The notes beneath the pieces are model-generated. The model saw only the letters and a list, made by a program, of their open reading frames with translations, was not told where the DNA came from and ran no database searches. A stretch of DNA of 39,525 bases from Candidatus Blautia equi (GTDB lineage: Bacteria; Bacillota; Clostridia; Lachnospirales; Lachnospiraceae). Position numbers and translations under genes: made by a program. Of this stretch, positions 33,379-39,525 are shown one piece after another. The DNA lies in NCBI GenBank assembly GCA_018064695.1, contig JAGHUU010000077.1:1-39525 (forward strand), in the 5' to 3' direction. The number at the start of each line of letters is the position of its first letter. Positions within the stretch are counted from its first letter, which is position 1.

Positions 33379-34884
33379 TCACTTGATCGTAAACTTCTTC
33401 TCTACTAATGTATATGATTTTAATCCAACAGTACATTTTACTCTATAATAGTAAGTTCCACGTGGCAGTTTATTAAACTCTACATACGGATCTAAACGTT
33501 TAAGATCATAAGATTTTACTGCAGTATTGACAGTTTTACCTGTTTTTCTAATGCCCCAGGTATCGTATACTCCAGCAGTCACAGAACTAATTGTATTAGA
33601 ACATGTAATCGTACCCTTTACCGAAAAACATTTTTTGTAACCCAGAGTAGCAGGTGGATAAGAGTAATTTGTGATTTTGGGCGTTGTATTATTTTTCACA
33701 GTAAATGGAGTGTTGAGTACTGTAACATCCCCTTTAAAAGTTTTGACAATGATACGATAATAGTAATCACCAGCAGCTAAATTATTAAATACTACGGCAT
33801 TGTCAGCTGTCTTGAGGTTAAATGATGTTGTACATGTGCTTCCTGTATATCCGGTAACTTTTGAGTTAGACCCTTTTTTCACTACCCATACTCGAATATT
33901 AGACATCGGTGTATTACAGGAAATAGTCCCTCCAATACTATATGTTGCGCCTTTACTTAATGAGGATGGATAATTTGCTCCGGAGAGAGTTACCCTTGCC
34001 GCATTAGCAGATGCATTAGTTGACCATGAGGTGATATTATTAATAGCCGTACTGGTGTAGAGAGCAGACAGACCGCTTTTAGCGAGCTGGCGATCTACTA
34101 CATAATAACCAACATTTCTTCCAGTATTAATGGTTCTAAAATTCTGTGAAGAATAGTTTGTCCAGACATTGTAGTTGATACCGGCTACAGCCTTCATGAA
34201 AGAATTAAATTCATTAGAAGAAGTATTGCCTGTTCCAATCACCTGACAGCCTTCGGACCACGCACCTTTAATAGAACCGGCATTGTTAGTGGATCTTGTG
34301 TGCACATTGATTCCACTGCAATAGTTGTATTTTCCATTTTTATTATTTGAAGGCGTATAATAGGACCAACTTGTCTTAATGTTAAGAGCTCCATAAGGGC
34401 CAGTATGATTGGTTGTCTGAATCTCGTAAATTCCATCTGTAATAGTAGTAGCACCATTATATGCTCCACCAGTGGTCGCAGTTGGATGGCTAGGAATGGA
34501 TGTTGCATTTTCCGACACAAAAGCAATATACGCATTTCCTGCTCCGTTTTTCTTCACAACAAATACTGCTGCTTGATTTCTGATATTACTATTTGAATCA
34601 GAGTAACTATATGATGGATAGTTGTCACTTCCACCTTCAAAACAGAATACTACGGATTTACCGTTGTCCAGAGTCTTTTTAAGTTCACTGTTATTGTTGA
34701 TGTAGTATTTCATCATGTTATTCATATAATCTCTGTGGCTACTATTAGAAATATAACTGCCGCAATTCAGAGAATTAACATTTACTGCCGCTTCAACTTT
34801 ACTCTGAATAAATAATACAGAGAAGCTCATAAAACATATCATCAGAAACATCATAGTATTATTTTTAATCATTTTTATATTCAT
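33379..34884 (-). CDS. Secreted YkuD-like (L,D-transpeptidase fold) protein with two repeat domains
   Basis: A 501-residue exported protein. The signal peptide ends near residue 33 (SKVEA-A). A domain of ~240 residues contains TDGIYEIQT-(x)-GPYGALNI, His195 in GINVHTRS and Cys213 in WSEGCQV, matching the spacing of the H...S-x-G-C active site of L,D-transpeptidases. Two C-terminal beta-type repeats (~300-395, ~400-500) share SIGGTISCNTPMSNI / SVKGTITCSNTISSV and YYYRI / YYYRV endings, like domains in Lachnospiraceae wall proteins. It probably acts on or binds peptidoglycan. ATG 34884, eight bases after AGGAG, is preferred over TTG 34890. A+T-rich codons suggest acquired DNA. Confidence 0.7.
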   Translation of the reverse strand: MNIKMIKNNTMMFLMICFMSFSVLFIQSKVEAAVNVNSLNCGSYISNSSHRDYMNNMMKYYINNNSELKKTLDNGKSVVFCFEGGSDNYPSYSYSDSNSNIRNQAAVFVVKKNGAGNAYIAFVSENATSIPSHPTATTGGAYNGATTITDGIYEIQTTNHTGPYGALNIKTSWSYYTPSNNKNGKYNYCSGINVHTRSTNNAGSIKGAWSEGCQVIGTGNTSSNEFNSFMKAVAGINYNVWTNYSSQNFRTINTGRNVGYYVVDRQLAKSGLSALYTSTAINNITSWSTNASANAARVTLSGANYPSSLSKGATYSIGGTISCNTPMSNIRVWVVKKGSNSKVTGYTGSTCTTSFNLKTADNAVVFNNLAAGDYYYRIIVKTFKGDVTVLNTPFTVKNNTTPKITNYSYPPATLGYKKCFSVKGTITCSNTISSVTAGVYDTWGIRKTGKTVNTAVKSYDLKRLDPYVEFNKLPRGTYYYRVKCTVGLKSYTLVEKKFTIK

Positions 34885-34993
34885 AATCAATTCTCCTTTT
34901 AGTTCGAAATATTATTTGCATTTCATGTTGTACTCAGTCCCATACTCTCATCATATATAGACACTAAATACTGGAAACTGCCATACCAGATGA

Positions 34994-35410
34994 TCAGTTA
35001 TATCTGAAGTAATATCCACCACCAATGCCATCAATTTTTGTGATGTTTCCAAATCTGGTTCCACCATTATATGTATGCATTTTTGCTCTTACTACTCTTC
35101 CTCCATATGACAGTTCAATTGTAGCTCCATCTTTAATTGCTCCAGGAATATTATAAGTTATCTCATCGCCAAAGCCTGCTGAGATATATGGGAAATCAAA
35201 ACGGCAATGTAATTTGATTACACCGAATTTGTCATCCCAACGCTTAGAAATCATGGTTGCTCCATTGTTATTACCTCCATTTACTTTGGCATAATTGCTG
35301 CTTAATCTTACGTTGAACGTATTTGTAGCTCCGGAAGAAGCATTTACTGGCATCGTGAATATCACAACCATAAGAATCATGATAATAAATTTTTTTAATG
35401 TTTTTTTCAT
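34994..35410 (-). CDS. Small secreted protein of unknown function
   Basis: A 138-residue exported protein: signal peptide 1-24 (KKTLKK, hydrophobic core, cleavage near NAS), then a ~110-residue beta-rich domain with Gly/Asn-rich turns (KVNGGNNNGATM, GGTRFGNITK) and one Cys. No family recognised. AAAGGAG precedes the ATG. The L,D-transpeptidase-like gene follows after 109 bp on the same strand, so the two are probably coexpressed as a secreted pair. A partner, immunity-like or substrate-binding role are all open. Confidence 0.6.
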   Translation of the reverse strand: MKKTLKKFIIMILMVVIFTMPVNASSGATNTFNVRLSSNYAKVNGGNNNGATMISKRWDDKFGVIKLHCRFDFPYISAGFGDEITYNIPGAIKDGATIELSYGGRVVRAKMHTYNGGTRFGNITKIDGIGGGYYFRYN

Positions 35411-35473
35411 AGCTGGTCTCCTTTACATTATGGGTTCTTTACAAGCAGCGCGCTTCTGTGATGATTAAAGAAT

Positions 35474-35525
35474 ATCATACATCCAAAATCATAGTAATGA
35501 AGTGAGCATGAAGTAGTTATGAAGT
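35474..35525 (-). promoter_or_regulatory. Triple heptamer array upstream of the secreted genes
   Basis: ATGAAGT occurs at 35497-35503, 35508-35514 and 35519-35525: three direct copies at exactly 11-bp spacing, all on one face of the helix. On the minus strand (ACTTCAT) the last copy lies 17 bp upstream of a TATGAT -10 candidate (35479-35474), 64 bp before the small secreted gene. Repeated heptamers with 11-bp period are the known binding pattern of SARP-type activators, and other STAND regulators also use direct repeats. Confidence 0.6.
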
Positions 35526-35562
35526 AATATGGAACTAATAATTGGATAATAATTTTATAAGT

Positions 35563-35584
35563 ATTGAAATAACAGCATTTCAAT
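35563..35584. promoter_or_regulatory. 8-bp inverted repeat in the divergent spacer
   Basis: ATTGAAAT (35563-35570) and ATTTCAAT (35577-35584) are perfect inverted copies six bases apart, between the heptamer array and the STAND promoter. A dimeric regulator could bind here. Confidence 0.4.
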
Positions 35585-35600
35585 GATATGTGACTTGCTA

Positions 35601-35630
35601 TTGAAGTGAGACATAGAACAGAAGTATAAT
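35601..35630 (+). promoter_or_regulatory. Promoter of the STAND ATPase gene
   Basis: TTGAAG (35601-35606), 18-bp spacer, TATAAT (35625-35630). GAGGAGG lies ten bases before the ATG at 35669. Confidence 0.65.
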
Positions 35631-35668
35631 AATGCAGTGTGAGGACACCATGAGGAGGCGGAAAAATT

Positions 35669-37948
35669 ATGCGAGAATTGGATTCATTAAAATTGTATGA
35701 ATTCCTTAGAATATTCAAGAATGTCAAAGGATTAAAAAACAAAGCAGAAGTCATCAGAGCTATTCAGGATGAATTTGAATGCTCTATTGGTCCTGGTGCT
35801 GCTCCCTCAGAGCGGGCGATTCATGCTTGGTTCTCGGAGAAAAAACTTACCAGACCACCCCGAAAACTTACTGTAGAATTACTAACCAATCTTTTTACTA
35901 TTGATGATAACGATGCTTATTATTCCAGAATAATAAAGGAATTACAAATTCTGGATATTAATACGGAACACCTCAAGAGCCTGGAAGTAAATGAACTAGT
36001 TTTTCAGATGTCTCAGATAGTACTTGGAGCTTATATTAATCGTACTGAATATACAAATACTGCAAGTCAATCCAATACAACTGAATCATCAGAAGTTCCA
36101 CATTACTTAACACAATTGCCCCTATATACAGATCGACACAATTTTTTGTTCCGTGAGAAAGAGACTGATTTTATTATTGAGACAATTCGTTCTTCAAGAA
36201 TCCCTATTCTTATCTGTGGCATGGGAGGAATTGGAAAAACATCATTGGCAAGATTTCTATTCTATAAACTTGAAAATGATTATGATATAGTGGGATGGGT
36301 TACAAATTTAGGAGGATTGGAGAATTCTTTGCTGACATATGTAGATATGTATCAGGATAGTATTTCCAATCAGGAAAGATTAAAAAAAGTCAAAGAGTTT
36401 TTACGCGATAATCCTAAAAAGAAATTATTGATTATTGATGATGCGGATGAAACGATGTTCGAGGATTCTCTATTATATCAGATTGCAAGTTGGAGAAACT
36501 TAACATTGATTGTTACTTCCCGTGTTGAGGAAGCAGAAGGATTCTTAAGTGTGCCTGTGAATGAATTATCAGATGATGAATGCAGAACATTTTTTTATCA
36601 CTATTATGATTTGAATAAACACGCTTCTGAAAAGAATGTTGTTGACAAGATTATTCAATATTCAGGCAATCACTCATTGACTCTCGAATTGATTGCGAAA
36701 GGTGCAAAATATAAAACTCGATTGGATTCCTTTTATCAGCAGATAGAAGAGATCGGGATAAATACGATTAATCGTCCGCTTTCTAGCGCCAAGCGTAAAT
36801 CTTTACTAATTGAAGAACATTTACGAGATTTATATGATTTATCAACACTGTCACAAGAGGAAAAAAGGGTATTACATAATCTGGCAAAATTCCCTTCGGT
36901 TGATATTCCTATTGAAATAGTTGAATGGATTAATACCTCTGAATCTATTTTTGAAAAATTAATTCGTTTGGGATGGCTTGCATTTCATAGCAAAGGGTAT
37001 TACATGCATCCAATAATAAAGAATATAGTAAGTATGGATGAATGTATCTCTGAAGAGTTTGATGCAATGATGAAAACAATAGGGAATAATAAGGAGGTTA
37101 ATAGTCTTTATTGTATAGAAGACGCAAAAGAAATCAAGGATTTTAAACTCGAGATAGTTCTACATTTTATACATGATGTTAAGTATGATGCTTCCGAAAA
37201 AGTGAAAGGTTGGATGAATCTTATCCTCTTTTACGCGACTGATTATTACTACTTGGAAGAACAAGCGAAGCAGATAGCGGACTTTTATGAGAAAGAAGGA
37301 ATAGTGGACAAGGAAATACATATTAATATTTTAAACCTTCAGGCCACAGCAGCACTTAATTTACAAAAACTTGAAACAATAGAGCAAAATATTCTTCTTC
37401 TGGAAGAGTATTTGCAAACTATGCCGGAGACAGCATTGGATATTATTACAAGTATGCTTGTCCCAATTATCGTTTTTTATGAAAAATCAAATTTGATAGA
37501 AAAATGTAATAAGTATGTGAGAAAATTGTTTCAAATAACACAAAATTACAATCCATTAACATTTCATGATTATACGGCATATCTACAATCTATTAATATG
37601 ATGAGTGCATTTTATATTCGTCGTAGATTATGGGATAATGTTGAAAACGTAATACAAGCTGTCCTTGGAAAAGAGCTTCCTGTTGAAGTAAAAAAAACAG
37701 TAATCTATGGTGTGTTTTGTCATAATATTTCCAAGTTTTATACTGACAGAGAACCGTGGGAAGAAGCACATGACCATATTTCGATAGAATATGAATTGAA
37801 GGCATTAGATCTTTTCAAACTGTCGTGTGATGATAACCATCAGTTTTGCGTCACAGCAGAAAAAAGGATAAGAGAATATCACTCAAAATACTTCCCAGAT
37901 ACCAATTATGAAGAATGGATTGAAGAGAAGAAAAAATCTTTTGAATAA
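35669..37948 (+). CDS. NB-ARC STAND ATPase, likely HTH-containing regulator
   Basis: A 759-residue signal-transduction ATPase. N-terminal ~100 residues: HTH-like, with PSERAIHAWFSEKKLTRPP resembling a Cro/C1 recognition region. NB-ARC core: Walker A GMGGIGKT (184-191), Walker B LLIIDDADE (253-261), LTLIVTSR sensor, a GNHSLTLEL segment in the GLPL position and YYMHPII in the MHD position, so the nucleotide switch looks intact. The last ~280 residues are alpha-helical repeats, TPR-like, the probable ligand sensor. Such proteins are either regulators (AfsR, MalT, GutR type) or phage-defence effectors; the HTH and the divergent secreted genes favour a regulator. A+T-rich, probably acquired. Confidence 0.8.
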   Translation: MRELDSLKLYEFLRIFKNVKGLKNKAEVIRAIQDEFECSIGPGAAPSERAIHAWFSEKKLTRPPRKLTVELLTNLFTIDDNDAYYSRIIKELQILDINTEHLKSLEVNELVFQMSQIVLGAYINRTEYTNTASQSNTTESSEVPHYLTQLPLYTDRHNFLFREKETDFIIETIRSSRIPILICGMGGIGKTSLARFLFYKLENDYDIVGWVTNLGGLENSLLTYVDMYQDSISNQERLKKVKEFLRDNPKKKLLIIDDADETMFEDSLLYQIASWRNLTLIVTSRVEEAEGFLSVPVNELSDDECRTFFYHYYDLNKHASEKNVVDKIIQYSGNHSLTLELIAKGAKYKTRLDSFYQQIEEIGINTINRPLSSAKRKSLLIEEHLRDLYDLSTLSQEEKRVLHNLAKFPSVDIPIEIVEWINTSESIFEKLIRLGWLAFHSKGYYMHPIIKNIVSMDECISEEFDAMMKTIGNNKEVNSLYCIEDAKEIKDFKLEIVLHFIHDVKYDASEKVKGWMNLILFYATDYYYLEEQAKQIADFYEKEGIVDKEIHINILNLQATAALNLQKLETIEQNILLLEEYLQTMPETALDIITSMLVPIIVFYEKSNLIEKCNKYVRKLFQITQNYNPLTFHDYTAYLQSINMMSAFYIRRRLWDNVENVIQAVLGKELPVEVKKTVIYGVFCHNISKFYTDREPWEEAHDHISIEYELKALDLFKLSCDDNHQFCVTAEKRIREYHSKYFPDTNYEEWIEEKKKSFE

Positions 37949-38053
37949 AAATATGGGATTGTGGAGAAGAGTATCGTGAGTATCAGGGATTTTATTCGGT
38001 AATCTTTTTGACGTTCAAGGATGTGAAATGTGAACACTCGATGAAACTTATGA

Positions 38054-38188
38054 TATGATAAAAAAACTGATAATTCACTTGCAGAAGAACTGACGCAGGA
38101 TGCCTTTTCGAGCATATATCAATTACTAACTAAGAGACTTCCCATACCTAAAATGGGATTGGTACTGAAAACTCTATATTTCAGCTAA
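38054..38188 (+). pseudogene. ECF sigma-factor-like fragment
   Basis: A 44-codon frame between stops, without a start codon, contains DNSLAEELTQDAF. That is very close to the conserved region-2 helix of ECF sigma factors (D-x-x-L-A-E-E-L-T-Q-E-x-F). The following residues are unlike a sigma factor, so this is a remnant at best. Confidence 0.35.
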
Positions 38189-38200
38189 CAAAATAGAGAT

Positions 38201-38377
38201 TTATACCACGCATGCTGTTGAATGCAGTGCTTTCTGAAGATATTCCAGCAGTCTGTATTCATAATTAACAACAAATGTAGAGATCTTGTCATCAGTCAGC
38301 GTCAGTATCTGCTGAAGACTTGCAACAAGTGTTTCCATGAGGATATAAAGTGAACATGAAAAAGTGATCTCTGCCAT
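38201..38377 (-). CDS. Possible 58-residue ORF, unrecognised
   Basis: A helical, leucine-rich product (VASLQQILTLTDDKIS, then YRLLEYLQKAL) opens at ATG 38377. Codon use looks protein-like and the frame extends seven codons upstream of the ATG. There is no good ribosome site. It may be the C-terminal remnant of a lost gene. Confidence 0.25.
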   Translation of the reverse strand: MAEITFSCSLYILMETLVASLQQILTLTDDKISTFVVNYEYRLLEYLQKALHSTACVV

Positions 38378-38578
38378 TTCATCAACCCAAAGAACCGTTC
38401 ACCCAGCGTTCTCTGGTCGGAATTCTGTCGCTATTCCAAAGCAAGCAGCATATATCTTGTAAATATGATCGCGGTATAAAAAATGGTGTTCAAGTAGAGA
38501 ATATGAAGAAGAAAAAACTTCCTTACTATGTTAAAACGAACATAGTGCCTGCTGTATTAACGTTCTAGAATTTTCAAC

Positions 38579-38875
38579 TTGCTTTTTTCCGGATCGGATG
38601 TTGATTCTTGGAAAAAAATGGGTGCGATATCGTATGATGATATTGAAATTAGAATTGAGGCACATGGAGTCGCTGAACATGGAAAAGTACCTTCGGATTC
38701 AGAATTGGTTAAATACGTATGGGAAAAGACAAATGCAGAGGGTACACCGGATAGGAGATACAAGAACAATAGACAATCACCAGTCATGAAATATGGGAAC
38801 ATAAAAATAACATCCAAGACCGGATTTGATATAGAATTTTTCTGTTCCAACGAAAATAAATCGTCATTTATCTGA
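38579..38875 (+). CDS. Possible 98-residue gene or gene remnant
   Basis: The frame opens at TTG 38579 (first ATG 38618). The product has a balanced composition (DDIEIRIEAHGVAEHGKVP, WEKTNAEGTPDRR, YGNIKITSKTGFDIEFF) and reads better than the antisense frame over the same DNA. There is no clear ribosome site. I do not recognise a family; it may be the tail of a larger protein. Confidence 0.3.
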   Translation: MLFSGSDVDSWKKMGAISYDDIEIRIEAHGVAEHGKVPSDSELVKYVWEKTNAEGTPDRRYKNNRQSPVMKYGNIKITSKTGFDIEFFCSNENKSSFI

Positions 38876-39031
38876 GTTGCCTTCTTATCCAAGTGCATGA
38901 CAGAAAGATTGAAGAACCCATAAGCAACGCATGATACGCACGCGGTAGTAATCCACAGCTCTAACGCACATAAATTTTTATTTTTGTGGCTTTAGATGAT
39001 CTTAATATTCTGAAATAACAGGAGAAATGAC

Positions 39032-39525
39032 ATGACTATAACTGATGCAATGATTCATCAATCAATTATGAAAAGTGCTATTGGTTCCGTAATTGCAGGG
39101 ATTGTATTCATACTTGGAGGAATTATATTTGGTTATTTTTTGGAAAAAGAGCGAAGACAGGTAATCGATGAAAAAGATCGAAAACTTCGTCTTATGTTTC
39201 ATTCAGTAACAGCAGTTCTTCTTTTGACAGGACTGTTCTTTACAGGATGGCTTGGGGGAAGATGGTTATTAAATTCGAAAAGTTATGTTGTCTATGAGAC
39301 TACGGTTGCTGATAAAAAAGAGTATCGAATACTAAAGAATAATAAAAATAAACATCATATCACATACGACATATTTTTTGAGGGAACCAGTACTCGGCAG
39401 CAATTAAGTTCAGCGCAAAAAGATAAATATGATTCAATTCATATTGGCGATAGGGTACTAATTGTTGATGGTGTTAATAATAGTTATCTGAAGGTATACT
39501 ATGAACCTGGATATACTTACGAAGG
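39032..39525 (+). CDS. Membrane protein of unknown function (3' end outside window)
   Basis: An open frame of at least 164 codons runs off the right edge. Two hydrophobic segments (about residues 14-35 and 58-80) flank a highly charged loop (EKERRQVIDEKDRKLR). After the second, a soluble beta-rich part follows (YVVYETTVADKKEYRIL, HIGDRVLIVDG). The ribosome site AGGAG is seven bases before ATG 39032. No family recognised. A+T-rich like the rest of this end. Confidence 0.6.
   Translation, partial: MTITDAMIHQSIMKSAIGSVIAGIVFILGGIIFGYFLEKERRQVIDEKDRKLRLMFHSVTAVLLLTGLFFTGWLGGRWLLNSKSYVVYETTVADKKEYRILKNNKNKHHITYDIFFEGTSTRQQLSSAQKDKYDSIHIGDRVLIVDGVNNSYLKVYYEPGYTYE

Larger units (their letters stand above)
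37949..39031. other. Gene-poor, decayed region
   Basis: About 1.1 kb with no convincing intact gene. It contains a short ECF-sigma-like fragment (38054-38188), a 58-codon minus-strand frame (38201-38377) and a 98-codon plus-strand frame (38579-38875), each listed separately. The rest is A+T-rich with small hairpins such as CCCAT-ACCTAAA-ATGGG. No terminator is obvious right after the STAND gene. Confidence 0.5.

Noticed and set aside
33186..33408. Plus-strand frame with a protein-like run (CDYQFLQVNSDRKYIS) across the terminator region
   Set aside because: It has no start codon, crosses an obvious terminator and the end of the L,D-transpeptidase-like gene; coincidence in A+T-rich DNA is simpler.
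35497..35525. CRISPR-like array
   Set aside because: The repeat unit is only seven bases with four-base gaps and no spacers; a regulatory heptamer array fits better. No CRISPR array or cas gene was seen anywhere in the window.
35669..37948. Avs-type antiphage STAND with an N-terminal nuclease
   Set aside because: No nuclease, protease or TIR motif is visible in the N-terminal region, which instead looks HTH-like; defence is kept only as an alternative.

Overview
The window looks like a chromosomal segment of a gut-type Lachnospiraceae (Blautia/Ruminococcus/Dorea-like Firmicute). The signs are strong GGAGG-type ribosome-binding sites, many tightly packed operons, a two-domain ferredoxin-nitroreductase, SbcCD, a clostripain-family protease with a Ser/Asn-rich linker, and many plant-glycan enzymes. 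The species call is inference; no rRNA or tRNA gene was seen.

Layout. 1-15 kb: a small coiled-coil protein and an XRE regulator (minus strand); a carbohydrate cluster (six-hairpin-type glycosidase candidate, IlvD/Edd dehydratase, secreted GH10 xylanase); argC; glycerate kinase and pyroglutamyl peptidase; an ABM-fold / J-domain / acetyltransferase / esterase run; an MBL-fold hydrolase; a ferredoxin-nitroreductase; and sfsA. This stretch is bracketed by two same-orientation copies of a structured ~130-bp repeat, at 1-103 (cut by the window edge) and 14993-15125. 15-24 kb: a membrane-anchored C11 protease, a four-gene minus-strand operon (S51 peptidase, GH27 alpha-galactosidase, zinc-ribbon protein, histidine phosphatase), a PAP2 phosphatase, a C69 dipeptidase and a split chromate transporter pair. 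24-32.4 kb: a WYL regulator divergent from sbcD-sbcC, which are followed by a zinc-ribbon/PASTA-like protein and a membrane-anchored C39-like peptidase, then a small secreted protein.

From about 32.4 kb to the right end the DNA is visibly more A+T-rich and gene-poor. It holds an 84-residue XRE regulator, fragments of a BRO/antirepressor-like gene, a DUF6431-like gene and an ECF-sigma-like gene, and one intact unit of interest. That unit is two secreted proteins (one small, one with an L,D-transpeptidase-like His/Cys core and two C-terminal repeat domains), divergent from a large NB-ARC STAND ATPase with an HTH-like N-terminus. Between them lie three ATGAAGT heptamers spaced exactly 11 bp apart, upstream of a candidate promoter for the secreted genes. 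This is the best candidate for an undescribed system: a STAND switch controlling a secreted wall-active protein pair.

Other notable points: the esterase frame at 10980-12575 is cut by one in-frame TAA just before the segment that appears to carry its catalytic His; an inverted repeat encloses the -10 box of the ABM-gene promoter and also looks like the terminator of the gene before it; and a near-perfect 31-bp hairpin separates the nitroreductase gene from sfsA.
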